Positions 25,179 through 35,002 are shown, counted from the first letter of the stretch. The stretch: DNA of 64,000 nt from Muribaculum gordoncarteri (GCF_004803695.1 NZ_CP039393.1:124001-188000); one strand, 5' to 3'. Numbers and translations: made by a program. Notes: generated by a model not told the origin, from the letters alone.

Positions 25179-25850
25179 ATGAAAAGGACTTTTATCACAT
25201 TTCTAATCGTGTTGATTGGCGTTGTTAATGTGTATGCTCAGCAGGTTAAGATGGAGTATGACAACAAGGCTCTGTCGTTGCCCGAGGTTATGCAGCAATA
25301 CTTCAGGATAAAGGGCGTTCAGTGCATAAGTGCCACGATGAAGGGTGACTTTAACGGTAAGCGCGGCAAAATTAAGCGTATTTCATGTCACAACGGTGAG
25401 TTTTCCGAAAAGGAGATGATGTCGGAGTTTATTCATTTCGTGTTGACCGACAGCGTGGAAACGCTTGATTTCATGGCCGTGCCGATCGATAACGGCAAGA
25501 TGTTGCTGGAATGCGTATATCCTGTTAACGGTCAGCCGATGTTTTCCGACACATTGGATATCGATAAAAATAAAATCCTTATGGAAACTTATACCGCCGA
25601 CGATGACGCGGCATTCCCAATCTTGGCTTACTCTTCGGGAATTAAAATTGACAGTGAAATAGGCACTATGATTTGGTTCTGCGGTCTGCGCGATTCAGGC
25701 GTTGCACCGCGTAAATGGCGTGATGAGCACGGCATAGACGATTATGTCTATTATACTGTTACGCTTGAGGAGGACACGCCTCCCGGCGACAATGATCCGG
25801 TATACATGAAAGTGGCCAAGGAAGGCGGAGGAGCTTTCCACCGGCATTGA
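25179..25850 (+). CDS. Secreted protein of unknown function
   Basis: The 223-residue protein has a clear signal peptide (MKRTFITFLIVLIGVVNVYA, cut before QQ). The mature part mixes short beta-like stretches (VQCISATMKGDF, MLLECVYPV) with an acidic segment (YTADDDAAF) and a late YYTVTLEEDTPPGDNDP. I cannot assign it to a family with confidence. It stands alone between the polysaccharide locus and a converging glycosidase operon, with its own promoter and a strong terminator. It is probably periplasmic or exported. Confidence 0.7.
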   Translation: MKRTFITFLIVLIGVVNVYAQQVKMEYDNKALSLPEVMQQYFRIKGVQCISATMKGDFNGKRGKIKRISCHNGEFSEKEMMSEFIHFVLTDSVETLDFMAVPIDNGKMLLECVYPVNGQPMFSDTLDIDKNKILMETYTADDDAAFPILAYSSGIKIDSEIGTMIWFCGLRDSGVAPRKWRDEHGIDDYVYYTVTLEEDTPPGDNDPVYMKVAKEGGGAFHRH

Positions 25851-25880
25851 CGGTTGCTTGTCGTGATATAAATAGCAAAA

Positions 25881-25916
25881 ACAAAGGCTTGCTTCTATGC
25901 TGAAGCAAGCCTTTGT
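25881..25916. terminator. Strong bidirectional terminator
   Basis: A perfect 15-bp stem (ACAAAGGCTTGCTTC and its complement) with a 6-nt loop stands between converging genes, 19-30 nt from either stop codon. It is T-rich downstream on the plus strand. Confidence 0.85.
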
Positions 25917-25934
25917 CGTTTTGTATAAATCAAA

Positions 25935-28142
25935 TCATTTATAAGAAAACTGCAATGTCGATTTTATGTCGGTGCTTGACGAGCCTATGTAAACTTTGAA
26001 TTTGCCCGGTTCGGCAATCCATTCGTGAGCCTTGTCGTCAAAGAATTTCAGGTCGTCGGGTGTTATCTCAAATTTCACGACCTTGGTTTGCGAAGGGTTC
26101 AATTCCACTTTTTTGAATCCCTTCAGCTCCTTGAGCGGACGCGGAAGCGACGACTTTTCGTCGGCGATGTAGAGCTGTACCACCTCTTTTCCGGCAACTT
26201 TGCCGATATTGGTAACCGGTACAGTGACGGTGATGCTCTTGTCGCCCTCCATAAGGTTGGATGAAAGTGAAGCCTTGTCGTACTCAAATGTGGTGTAGCT
26301 CAGTCCGTGGCCAAACGGGAACATGGCCGGAATTTTTTTGGTGTCGTGCCAGCGATAGCCTACCAGAATGTCCTCAAGATATTGCTGCTGAGGGCTCTTG
26401 CCTTCGCGCTCAATTCCGGGATAGGATTCGGCACCGAATGAGTGGGCTCCGTTGTCCTCAAGTCGCTTGGGGAATGAGAACGGAAGCTTGCCGCTCGGAT
26501 TGGTCTTGCCTGAAATCACATCGGCCATCGACGGGCCTATCATTGTGCCGAGATACCAGCTTTGTATCACGGCCGGCACCTTGTCGAGCCAGGGCATTGC
26601 ATAGGCGTTGCCGGTGACATTGGCCACTATCACATTGGGGTTGACTGCAACCAGCTCCTCGATTATCTTGTCCTGTCCCCAGGGGAGGTTGTACTCGCGG
26701 CGGTCGGTCGATTCGCAATCCTGGAATGCATTCTTGTTAAGTCCACCTATATATATTACTGCATCGGCATCTTTGGCCATTGCCACGGCTTGATTGCGCA
26801 ACGAGTCCAATGTGTTTTGCGTTATGCGGTCTTCGCGCTCATACATGGCGCGTCCCGAGCGATAGCCTTCGGCGTATGTCACGCCGTTGCCGTAGGTGTT
26901 GCGCAGGGCGTCGAGAGGGGTGAACATGTCCTTGACTTTTAGCTCTGACGAGCCGCCACCCTCGTTGAGGAATCTGACGGCGTTTTCGCCAACCACGAGC
27001 ACCTTTTTGTATTTGGCCGGGTCGAGCGGCAGTATGCCGTTATTTTTAAGGAGCACGATTGCTTCGTCGCCGATGCGCTTGGCTGCAGCGTAGTGTTCGG
27101 GTGATGTGGCCGAACCGAAGGGGCGGTCGGGATTCATCGCCGTGCGGAAGATGAGTCGCAAAATGTTGCGGGCCTTGTCGTCGACTGTCGATTCGGGCAC
27201 CTCGCCGCTGCGTATCATGTTGAGGTAGGGATTGGCGAGATAGTAGTCGGAGTAGGGCGACTTGCTTTCGCTTGTGAGGCCGTTGGTCCAGGTTCCCATT
27301 TCGATGTCAAGACCGTTGAGGGCCGCCTGCTTTGTGTCGTGAGCGCCGCCCCAGTCGGTAATGACTGCGCCGTCAAATCCCCACTCTCCGCGCAGAATGT
27401 CGTTGAGCAGGCGTGAATTGTGGCAGCAATGCTCGTCCCACACCTGGTTGTATGCGCCCATGATGCTCCAGGCACCGCCGTCGACTACGGCCTTCTTGAA
27501 TGCCGGGAGATATATTTCATAGAGTGCGCGATCTGAAAGCACCACATTTATGCTGCCGCGCCAGCGCTCCTGATTGTTAAACGCGAAATGCTTGACGCAT
27601 GCAGCCACGCCGTTTTTCTGCAGCTCCTGGATGTAGGGGACTACCATTTCTCCCGAAAGGTAGGGGTCCTCGCCCATATACTCGAAGTTGCGGCCGTTGA
27701 GCGGTGTGCGATATATGTTAACGCCGGGACCGAGCATCACGTTCTTGTCGCGATAGCGGGCCTCTTCGCCGATGCTCTTTCCGTAGATTGCCGACATTTC
27801 AGGATTCCATGTGGCGGCAAGGGCCGTGAGTGCCGGGAATGCCGTGATGGAGTCGTTGGTCCAGTTGGAGTATCCCCAGTCGTTCCAGTTGATTTCGGCA
27901 CGCACCCCGTGAGGGCCGTCGCTCATCCTTATTTCGGGGATACCGAGGCGCGGAACTCCTGCGCTTGAAAATTTGCTCTGGGCATGGCACATTCTTACTT
28001 TTTCTTCAAGTGTCATTCGTGAGAGGGCATCCTCCACACGCTCCTCAATGGGCTTTGTCTTGTCAAGATAGATCGGCTGTTGGCCTGAGGCCAATATCGA
28101 TGTGCCGATTGCTATCGACATCAGTGTCGTTTTAAGTTTCAT
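25935..28142 (-). CDS. GH3 family beta-glycosidase
   Basis: The 735-residue enzyme has a signal peptide, a TIM-barrel domain with SDGPHGVR, KHFAFNNQERWRGSINV and the nucleophile loop GAVITDWGGAHD (Asp). The second alpha/beta domain (KVLVVGENAVRFLNEGGGSS) supplies the acid/base region, and a fibronectin III-like C-terminal domain follows (VPVTNIGKVAGKEVVQLYI). This is the BglX-like layout of periplasmic beta-glucosidases/xylosidases. It starts 28 nt after the GH31 gene on the same strand, so the pair probably trims the same oligosaccharide. The exact sugar is unknown. Confidence 0.9.
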   Translation of the reverse strand: MKLKTTLMSIAIGTSILASGQQPIYLDKTKPIEERVEDALSRMTLEEKVRMCHAQSKFSSAGVPRLGIPEIRMSDGPHGVRAEINWNDWGYSNWTNDSITAFPALTALAATWNPEMSAIYGKSIGEEARYRDKNVMLGPGVNIYRTPLNGRNFEYMGEDPYLSGEMVVPYIQELQKNGVAACVKHFAFNNQERWRGSINVVLSDRALYEIYLPAFKKAVVDGGAWSIMGAYNQVWDEHCCHNSRLLNDILRGEWGFDGAVITDWGGAHDTKQAALNGLDIEMGTWTNGLTSESKSPYSDYYLANPYLNMIRSGEVPESTVDDKARNILRLIFRTAMNPDRPFGSATSPEHYAAAKRIGDEAIVLLKNNGILPLDPAKYKKVLVVGENAVRFLNEGGGSSELKVKDMFTPLDALRNTYGNGVTYAEGYRSGRAMYEREDRITQNTLDSLRNQAVAMAKDADAVIYIGGLNKNAFQDCESTDRREYNLPWGQDKIIEELVAVNPNVIVANVTGNAYAMPWLDKVPAVIQSWYLGTMIGPSMADVISGKTNPSGKLPFSFPKRLEDNGAHSFGAESYPGIEREGKSPQQQYLEDILVGYRWHDTKKIPAMFPFGHGLSYTTFEYDKASLSSNLMEGDKSITVTVPVTNIGKVAGKEVVQLYIADEKSSLPRPLKELKGFKKVELNPSQTKVVKFEITPDDLKFFDDKAHEWIAEPGKFKVYIGSSSTDIKSTLQFSYK

Positions 28143-28170
28143 GTATTATAAGTTAAATTTTTAAGTTAAG

Positions 28171-31038
28171 TCAAATGTTGGCGGTCACTTTCTCACCGTT
28201 GTATTTCACAAGCTGTCCTTTGGCCTTTATGGCGTTGGGCGTTGCATGATTGCCGTCGACCTTTACTACGTTGAACAGCCTGTCGGCTTTCATGCCGGGG
28301 TATTGTCCCTCGCGACTCTCTATCGTCAGGGTAGAGCCTGCGTCGTCATATCGGAACCTTATCTTGGAAAATTCATCGCGTTCGTAGCCGTAGTTTGTGC
28401 CTTCGTCCTCATAGAGGGTGAAATCGCCGTCATTTCCGCCGTAGACAACGATAGTCATCGGTTCGTCGGACTCCTCGGCTGTCGACATTATGTCGCCGCC
28501 TGCGGGAATGATCGAACCTGCGCGCACATAGAGCGGCATCCTCTCGTAGGGCGCGTCGACAGTGATGTCGCGGCCGCCTTCAATCATCTTTCCGCTGTAG
28601 AAGTCATACCACCGGCTGCCTTCGGGGAAGTAGACGCTGCGGCTGCGTGCTCCATATTTATATACGGGGGCTACGAGAAGTGCCGGACCAAACATGTATT
28701 GATCCTTGATGTCAAATGTGGCTTTGTCGTCGGTGAAGTCCATCACCATGGGGCGCATGATGGTGTAGTCGTTGAAGTAGGTCATGCCGGCAAGCGAGTA
28801 TATGTAGGGCATGAGGTTGTAGCGCAACTTTGTGTAGGCCGTTATCGACTTATAGGCCTGATGCGATTCGGGGGCGATGTTGAACACCTCGCGGAAGGGC
28901 CATTGGCCGTGGGCGCGGAAGAGCGGGGTGAAGGCTCCAAACTGATACCAGCGCGTGTTCAGTTCACGCCACTCCTTGAGGTCGTCGTTTTCTTTGCCGG
29001 TGAAGTTGTACTCCCGTTGGGCGGCTACAAAGCGGTCCTCGACACAGAAGCCGCCAATGTCCATGGTCCAGTAGGGGATTCCGCTGACCGAGAAGTTTAG
29101 TCCCGCCGATATCTGCGCTTCCATGTCCTCCCAGCGGGTTGCGATGTCGCCGCTCCATGTGGCGGTCGAGTAGCGCTGAAGACCCGAGAATCCCGAGCGG
29201 GTAAGCAGGAACACGCGCTTGTCGGGCTCGACGCCTCGCTGTCCGTTGTAGATGGCCTCGGCGTTCATCAGAGCGTAGGCGTTGAAATATTTGGCCGACG
29301 GGCCGAGTGCCGTTGGTGTCGACAGATATTTGCGATACTCGATGTCGGTGCAGTCGCGAATGTTGGGCTCGCTGGCATCCATCCACCATGCATCAAATCC
29401 GAGCGGCATGTAGTGGTCGTTCATCTGCTCCCAGAACAGCTTGCGTGCATCGGGGTCGTAGGCATCGTAGAAGGAGCCGAGATAGCCGGGGCCGACCCAG
29501 TCGCGGATGCTGTCGCGAATGGCTCCCTGGTACATCCATCCGTTTTTGTCAAACTCTTTGAAATGCTCGGTAGTGACATAGAATTTTGGCCACACCGAAA
29601 TCATTACGCGCCCGTTCATTGCATGGATGGAATCGACCATACCTTTGGGGTCGGGGAATCGCTTGCGGTCAAACTCATGGCTGCCCCATGCGTCCTCCTC
29701 CCAGTGCTGCCAGTCGATGACTATGTTGTCGATGGGTATGCGGCGTTTGCGGAATTCGGCTAATGTCGACAGCACTTCGTCCTGAGTGTTGTACTTTTCG
29801 CGGCTTTGCCAGTAGCCCATGGCCCATTTCGGCATTATGGGCGATTTGCCGGTGAGAGTGCGGTAGCCGCTTATCACATCGTCCATGTTGTCGCCGTAGA
29901 TGAAGTAGTAGTCGATCATGTCCTGCATCTCGCCCCACCATGTGAGTTGATTCTTCTTGTCGTCGGGTGTCGGGGCATATACGCGAAGGCCGCAGTAGGC
30001 CACGCCGCCGTTGGGCTCCCACTCAATCCTTATAGGGGTGCGCTTGCCTTTCTCAAGATCTACCGAAAATTTGTAGCTGTTGGGATTCCATGCCGTGCGC
30101 CATCGCTGTTCCACTACCGGCTTGTTGTCTATGTATATGGTCTGGTAGCCCGAGTAGTACATGATGAAGTCAAATGTGCCGCTCTCACGGGGCTCGATCT
30201 CTCCTTCGTAGACAACTTTTGAACCGTAGAAGTTGAAGTCGCGTGGCAGGTTCACCACGTGGTTGAGGTCGCCTCTTATAAGATGCTCGAAATATATCAT
30301 GGGTTCCTGACGGGTCATCGTGTCGCCCTTTGCGTCGGTATAGATTCCGGTCAATGCGCCTTCGCGGCCTTCGTTGTCGTAGAGCGTGAATATGTTGCCG
30401 AGCTGTCTGTAGTCATCGGGATTTCCCCAGCGGCACAGCGAATAGCTGTCCCACAGGATGCCGTAGTTGCCGGTCGACACTACAAAGGGTATCGACACCT
30501 TGGTGTTGTACTGGAAAAGCTCCTCGTTCTTGCCTTTGTAATTGAACTCGTTGCTTTGGTGCTGGCCGAGGCCGTAGATTCCTTCGTTGTCGTCGAGCGA
30601 GAGGAATGACTGCGTTACGGTGTATCCGCCGGTGCCTTCTACGGTTATCGGCTTGAACGAGCGGCTTTCGTCGTTCTCCTGAAGTATCTTTTTACCGTTT
30701 TTGTCGAGGAATGTCACGGCTCCGGTGTGCTTGTCAACGGCGGCTTTGAGCTGCGATGTCGTGAGATACACACTGTCGTCGGTCTGTGTTACTGAAAATT
30801 CGGGGATTTCATTGACCGGCAATGCCACAAGGCTTGCGTCATCGGGAAACTTGCTGTCGGGCGATGCCGACACTCTTATTATCTTGTCGGTTACTGCTTT
30901 AAGCCTCACATTGGCTGTTGGGGTTTCGATAGTGACCCCGTCCGACAATATTTCAGTTGCCGAACTTTTGGTGCAGCTTTGGGTTGATGTGCCGATTGTC
31001 AACGCTACGGCAATCCAAAACAGGTGTAATGATTTCAT
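28171..31038 (-). CDS. GH31 family alpha-glycosidase with PA14 insert
   Basis: The 955-residue secreted protein has a lipoprotein-like signal (LTIGTSTQSC), the GH31 N-terminal domain, and a PA14-like insert at about residues 265-360 (YEGEIEPRESGTFDFIMYYS, IRIEWEPNGGVAYCGLRVYA). The catalytic barrel has WWMDASEPN (nucleophile Asp) and WSGDIATRW (acid/base Asp). A DUF5110-type C-terminal domain follows. The PA14 insert is common in alpha-xylosidase-type GH31 enzymes acting on branched xyloglucan-like substrates, but specificity is inferred. It precedes the GH3 gene, and a structured RNA with terminator lies upstream. Confidence 0.92.
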   Translation of the reverse strand: MKSLHLFWIAVALTIGTSTQSCTKSSATEILSDGVTIETPTANVRLKAVTDKIIRVSASPDSKFPDDASLVALPVNEIPEFSVTQTDDSVYLTTSQLKAAVDKHTGAVTFLDKNGKKILQENDESRSFKPITVEGTGGYTVTQSFLSLDDNEGIYGLGQHQSNEFNYKGKNEELFQYNTKVSIPFVVSTGNYGILWDSYSLCRWGNPDDYRQLGNIFTLYDNEGREGALTGIYTDAKGDTMTRQEPMIYFEHLIRGDLNHVVNLPRDFNFYGSKVVYEGEIEPRESGTFDFIMYYSGYQTIYIDNKPVVEQRWRTAWNPNSYKFSVDLEKGKRTPIRIEWEPNGGVAYCGLRVYAPTPDDKKNQLTWWGEMQDMIDYYFIYGDNMDDVISGYRTLTGKSPIMPKWAMGYWQSREKYNTQDEVLSTLAEFRKRRIPIDNIVIDWQHWEEDAWGSHEFDRKRFPDPKGMVDSIHAMNGRVMISVWPKFYVTTEHFKEFDKNGWMYQGAIRDSIRDWVGPGYLGSFYDAYDPDARKLFWEQMNDHYMPLGFDAWWMDASEPNIRDCTDIEYRKYLSTPTALGPSAKYFNAYALMNAEAIYNGQRGVEPDKRVFLLTRSGFSGLQRYSTATWSGDIATRWEDMEAQISAGLNFSVSGIPYWTMDIGGFCVEDRFVAAQREYNFTGKENDDLKEWRELNTRWYQFGAFTPLFRAHGQWPFREVFNIAPESHQAYKSITAYTKLRYNLMPYIYSLAGMTYFNDYTIMRPMVMDFTDDKATFDIKDQYMFGPALLVAPVYKYGARSRSVYFPEGSRWYDFYSGKMIEGGRDITVDAPYERMPLYVRAGSIIPAGGDIMSTAEESDEPMTIVVYGGNDGDFTLYEDEGTNYGYERDEFSKIRFRYDDAGSTLTIESREGQYPGMKADRLFNVVKVDGNHATPNAIKAKGQLVKYNGEKVTANI

Positions 31039-31145
31039 GTTGCAGTATTAAATATTTTTTCCACTTACCTAAGTTGCGTCGAGCAATACTCTCCTCCATT
31101 TCTTATGCGGCATTGCGGGCCTGCGCCGATTGTAAGGGTGTAAAA

Positions 31146-31411
31146 GAAAAAAAGACCGCATTTGTGCGGTCTTTCGGGCCAATTGGCCTAATTATCTTGT
31201 TTGTGGTGGGGAATCGTTGTCCTCTCGACAATTATCGGCGTTTTGCCTTCAGATTCCCAACTCTTCCGAGATTTCGGTGCCTCTCTTTCGGGGAAAGGCT
31301 TAGAGCCACATCTTTTATATTACAAAATTACTATATCTTTGCAAGCGATGCTTTCGTTAATGGTAATGATCGTATGCTTTACTTATAGGAACAATCTCAT
31401 GGTTGTCCTAC
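31146..31411 (-). ncRNA. Candidate structured RNA or attenuator upstream of the GH31-GH3 operon
   Basis: A minus-strand -7 box TATCTTTG (31418-31425) precedes about 265 nt without a convincing gene. The stretch is rich in paired segments: TGTGG/CCACA (31202-31206 with 31306-31310), GGGAATC/GATTCCC (31209-31215 with 31252-31258) enclosing TTGTC/GACAA and GGC/GCC hairpins, CCGA/TCGG (31266-31277), and CTTTC/GAAAG (31285-31297). A perfect 10-bp stem with a long T run on the minus strand (31151-31174) closes it as an intrinsic terminator, after a 12-bp palindrome. No other promoter is visible before the GH31 gene, so this may be a terminating leader; a stand-alone small RNA is the alternative. 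Confidence 0.45.
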
Positions 31412-31482
31412 GTGTTGCAAAGATATACAATTGATATTGCAATGGTGTTACATCTGAGTTCCAATTCTGATAATTTTGGCGC

Positions 31483-32973
31483 TTATTTCTGCTTATTTGG
31501 ATTTGCGGTCCATTTCATAAGCGAAAATCTGAATTCCAGGCCGTGGGGCTTGTAGTTCTGAACCCTGATGTAGCCGCCGAGAACGTTTATCGTATTCTTC
31601 ACGATGGGAAGTCCGAGGCCGGTTCCTCCCACCTTGCGTGAGCGTCCCTTGTCAATGCGGTAGAAGCGGTCAAATAGATGCGGAAGGTGCTCCTCCTCCA
31701 CGCCGTTTCCGTTGTCGTAGAATGAGAATACGTATTCGCGCGAGTTCTGCTTCACTATCTTTATGCCGCAGTCGGTGCCGTGGGAGTGGAAGTCGGCGTT
31801 TCTTATAAGATTTATGAGCATTCCGTAGAGCAGGTTGTAGTTGCCCACGACATAGCAGTCGAGCGGAATGTCAAATGTGAACTTGATGCCGTTGGTGAGG
31901 TTTATGTTCTTAAGCTCGGCCGCAACGTTGAACACGAGTTCGTGGAAGTCGACGCGCTCTCTCATCACTCCCGAGCCTCCTTCTTCGAGGCGGGTAATTG
32001 TCGACAGGTCGTTGAGCATGTTGCACAGTCGCTCCATGTGTTCCTGGGCTTTGCCTATGAAGCGGGTGCGCGATGCCTCGTCCATTTCGGGATGGTCGGC
32101 AATCGTGTCGAGGTAACCTTTGATTACGCCCACGGGGGTCTTGAGCTCGTGGTTTATGTTGTTGGTGAGCTGCTTCGTTACACTTATTTTCTCCTCGGTG
32201 GCCTTTATGGCTATCCGGTGCTCGCGCTCCGAGCGTTCGTTGGCCTCCATCTTCTCGCGATAGAGGCTTATTATCTGTCGCGATATGTCGCCGAGTTCGT
32301 CGTGCGGGAAGTCGTCGTCGATGTTGAAGTCCTTGTCGTTGGCGGCTCGGTTGGCGAAGTCGTGCAGCAGCGATACGTTCTTGCCGAGGTATCGTGTTGT
32401 GAAGTAGGCTATTACCGAAACGATTGCCGCGAGGGCTATGATTATTATCCACAGGCTTTCGTCGACCGACATTGACTGAGCCAACGATAGGGTGTAGGGC
32501 ATCGCCGTGTGCACATATATCTTGCCGTCGGAACTTGTGCGGGCTCCGAAGTAATAGTAGGGGTTGTCCTTATCGTTTTCGTCGCTGCGTCGGAATGCGG
32601 TTCCCGCTCCCTTTTGGGTGGCGTCGGCCAACTCGGGCGGAAGATTCTCCGAGGTGTATCTCGGGATGGGGGTTCCTACGCAATAGAGCAGTTCGCCCCG
32701 TTCATCGTAAATGGAAACTCTTATGCCGTTGAGCACGGAGTTCTCATAGTATTTCGCGATGAAGTTCATGAACGGAGCAAGATCTATGTCTTGATCGTAG
32801 GAGGCGATTATACGCGAGTTGATAAGTCGCAACTCATCGTTTACGCGCTGGGTTCTATAGGTCTTCTCCCTTTCGTATTGAAACAGAGCAAGAGCGATGA
32901 TGATAAACCACAGCATCGCAACGAGTGGAATAAACAGTCGCCACTGATAGCTAATTGGTTTCCTTAAAGCCAT
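31483..32973 (-). CDS. RprX-like sensor histidine kinase
   Basis: The 496-residue protein has an N-terminal membrane helix (about 11-32), a periplasmic sensor region of about 140 residues, a second helix (about 172-193), and a HAMP-like linker. The HisKA motif is NNINHELKTPVGVIKGYLD with the phospho-acceptor His. The ATPase domain has NLIRNADFHSHG (N box), YDNGNGVEEEHL (G1) and GGTGLGLPIVKN (G2). Its start overlaps the response-regulator gene by 23 bp. Length, gene order and motifs fit the RprXY system of Bacteroides; the signal is unknown. Confidence 0.9.
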   Translation of the reverse strand: MALRKPISYQWRLFIPLVAMLWFIIIALALFQYEREKTYRTQRVNDELRLINSRIIASYDQDIDLAPFMNFIAKYYENSVLNGIRVSIYDERGELLYCVGTPIPRYTSENLPPELADATQKGAGTAFRRSDENDKDNPYYYFGARTSSDGKIYVHTAMPYTLSLAQSMSVDESLWIIIIALAAIVSVIAYFTTRYLGKNVSLLHDFANRAANDKDFNIDDDFPHDELGDISRQIISLYREKMEANERSEREHRIAIKATEEKISVTKQLTNNINHELKTPVGVIKGYLDTIADHPEMDEASRTRFIGKAQEHMERLCNMLNDLSTITRLEEGGSGVMRERVDFHELVFNVAAELKNINLTNGIKFTFDIPLDCYVVGNYNLLYGMLINLIRNADFHSHGTDCGIKIVKQNSREYVFSFYDNGNGVEEEHLPHLFDRFYRIDKGRSRKVGGTGLGLPIVKNTINVLGGYIRVQNYKPHGLEFRFSLMKWTANPNKQK

Positions 32974-33661
32974 ATCCGAAACCTAAGCGAGTTATGATAT
33001 TGTTGCCGTAGGGATCGATTTTCTTGCGCAGACGGGTTATATTGGTGTCGATGGTGCGGTTGGACACAACTACATCGTCGGGCCACACTTCACGTATAAT
33101 CTCTTCACGCGAGTATATGCGATTGCGGTGAGTGAGGAAGAACAGCAGGATTTCAAACTCCGTCTTGGTCAGCGTCACGGGCTCGCCGTTGAGGAAGCAG
33201 CTCTTCTCGTTGCGGTCGATACGGAGTGTCTTGAAGGTGATGTCGGGCTCGTGGATGCTCTTTGAAAGGTTGTAGGCATATTGCTGCGACACGTGCGACC
33301 TGCGCAGCACGGCACGTACCCTCGCAAGCACTTCGCTGATTACAAAGGGCTTGGTGATGTAATCGTCGCCTCCGATGTTAAGACCCATGACGGTGTCATC
33401 TTCTCCGTCGAGTGCCGAGCAGAAGATTATCGGGGTATTTTCGGTGGCTATGTTGTTCTTAAGCCTTTTGGCAAAGTCAAATCCGCTAATCTTGTCCATC
33501 ATTATGTCAAGGATGAACAATGAGTAGCTTGAAAGGTCCATGGTAAGAGCTTTTTCACCTGATAGTGCATAATCTACCTCATAGCCGTCGAGTTCAAGGT
33601 TGTATTTAAGTATTTCGCATAATGACTCTTCGTCATCTACGACCAAAATTTTAATTCGCAT
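32951..33661 (-). CDS. RprY-like OmpR-family response regulator
   Basis: The 236-residue protein has a receiver domain (KILVVDDEESL, phospho-Asp in FILDIMM, TKPF with the conserved Lys) and a winged-helix DNA-binding domain (LTKTEFEILLFFLTHRNRI, SREEIIREVW, VVVSNRTIDTNITRLRKKI). It pairs with the overlapping kinase gene. The first gene of the pair is the regulator, as in rprY-rprX. Confidence 0.93.
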   Translation of the reverse strand: MRIKILVVDDEESLCEILKYNLELDGYEVDYALSGEKALTMDLSSYSLFILDIMMDKISGFDFAKRLKNNIATENTPIIFCSALDGEDDTVMGLNIGGDDYITKPFVISEVLARVRAVLRRSHVSQQYAYNLSKSIHEPDITFKTLRIDRNEKSCFLNGEPVTLTKTEFEILLFFLTHRNRIYSREEIIREVWPDDVVVSNRTIDTNITRLRKKIDPYGNNIITRLGFGYGFKETN

Positions 33662-33831
33662 TGATGTCTGGTTTTTTAGTTATGCTAAGGTAATCAGAAA
33701 ATATGGATTTTAATGTTAATGTGTGTTAAATGTGCATATACCGTGAACCATTCAACCCCGGGGGTGTTCTAAAGGTATAATTACTATATTTGCACTGTGT
33801 TTTTCATGGTATTAGATTTAAGGTTAATTAT

Positions 33832-33866
33832 AAAGGGCGAGTCGTGAGACTGGCCCTTTGTAATTT
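33832..33866. terminator. Hairpin after the ApbE gene
   Basis: AAAGGGC pairs with GCCCTTT, with an inner GAGTC/GACT stem. It lies just beyond the ApbE stop codon, with T-rich sequence on the plus-strand side. A plus-strand TATATTTG box at 33785-33792 would send a transcript of about 65 nt into it. Confidence 0.55.
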
Positions 33867-33889
33867 TTATGACATGATGTTGATTGTAA

Positions 33890-34891
33890 TCAGTGAATTA
33901 GCTTGGGAAACCGTGATGTAGTGCGTAGTTGCCATTGTCCGTTTTCGTCGGCTGTTACAAACAGGGCCGACACATTGTCGAGGCGCTCAATCATGTTGAC
34001 GGCGCTGTCGATGTTCATTACCATGCATGCCGTGGCAAGTGCGTCGGCGGTAATGCATTCGGGGGCTACTACGGTTACGCTCAACGTGCTGTTTTCGGCC
34101 GGTCGTCCGGTGTTGGGCGATATGCTGTGGCCGTATATCGCTCCGTCGACATTGCGGAAGTTGCGATAGTTGCCCGATGTGGCTATGGCGCATGAAGTCA
34201 CCGATATTACGGCAATGCCGTCATGTAGTATTGAGTCATGAGCCTGCAGGGGGGCGTCGATCATTACATTCCAGTCGGTGCCTCGCGGGCTGTTTCCGTC
34301 AACAACAATCTCTCCGCCCACCTCTATCATGAAGTTCCGGCATCCGTTTCGTCGCATCATGTCGGCTATGGCATCGCAGCCGTAGCCTTTGGCTATCGCG
34401 CTGAAGTTGAATTCGGTGTCGGGGTGCTTCTTAACTATTGTGTCCGACGGTGTCAGGAAACATTCGTCGATGCCCATTAGCTGCAATGCGCTGTCGATCT
34501 GGAGCTGTGAGGGAGTGTGTTCGGCTGCCTTGCCGCTGCCAAATCCCCAAAGGTTGATTACTGGGGCTATCGTGGGGTCAAATGCGCCTTGGCTTATGTT
34601 GTTGATATGCTTTGACTTAAGAAATACTTTGCGAAACATCGAGTCGGTTGCCATCGATTCGTTACGGTTGATTTTGCTTATTATCGACGAATCGCAGTAA
34701 GGCGATATCGACAGCTCAACTTGTCGCATTATGTCGTGTATTGAGTCGTCAAGCGATGCCGACGATGAGTATATTATGTGGAATGTAGTGTTCCACGCGA
34801 CACCTTCAAGCATCTGATAGGGTTTGCGCGTGGTGCATCCGGCAATGACGGCTATTGCAGCCGCTATTATGAGTAATTTCCTTTGCAACAT
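33890..34891 (-). CDS. apbE: FAD:protein FMN transferase (ApbE family)
   Basis: The 333-residue lipoprotein (signal ending VIAGC) belongs to the ApbE family, which attaches FMN to Thr or Ser of periplasmic flavoproteins such as Nqr and Rnf subunits. Visible motifs are AFDPTIAPVINLWGFG, FNFSAIAKGYGCDAIADMM, MIEVGGEIVVDG and ECITADALATACMVM (Mg/FAD-binding DALAT). There are no co-transcribed genes. The partner flavoproteins must lie elsewhere. Confidence 0.93.
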   Translation of the reverse strand: MLQRKLLIIAAAIAVIAGCTTRKPYQMLEGVAWNTTFHIIYSSSASLDDSIHDIMRQVELSISPYCDSSIISKINRNESMATDSMFRKVFLKSKHINNISQGAFDPTIAPVINLWGFGSGKAAEHTPSQLQIDSALQLMGIDECFLTPSDTIVKKHPDTEFNFSAIAKGYGCDAIADMMRRNGCRNFMIEVGGEIVVDGNSPRGTDWNVMIDAPLQAHDSILHDGIAVISVTSCAIATSGNYRNFRNVDGAIYGHSISPNTGRPAENSTLSVTVVAPECITADALATACMVMNIDSAVNMIERLDNVSALFVTADENGQWQLRTTSRFPKLIH

Positions 34892-34994
34892 GATAGGACG
34901 ATTAATTCTTCAAAATTAATCTATTTTATTGGAAATTTGTACTTTTTCGCCGATTTTTTCATCCTACACCGATGTAAATAATCCATGTTTTACT

Positions 34995-35002
34995 TAAATT
35001 TG
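34995..35002 (+). promoter_or_regulatory. -7 box of the aroK operon
   Basis: TAAATTTG lies 23 nt before the aroK start codon, giving a leader of roughly 17 nt. Confidence 0.5.

Noticed and set aside
28246-29100. 284-codon plus-strand frame opposite the first GH31 gene
   Set aside because: Antisense of a well-supported catalytic region; no start context or homology visible.
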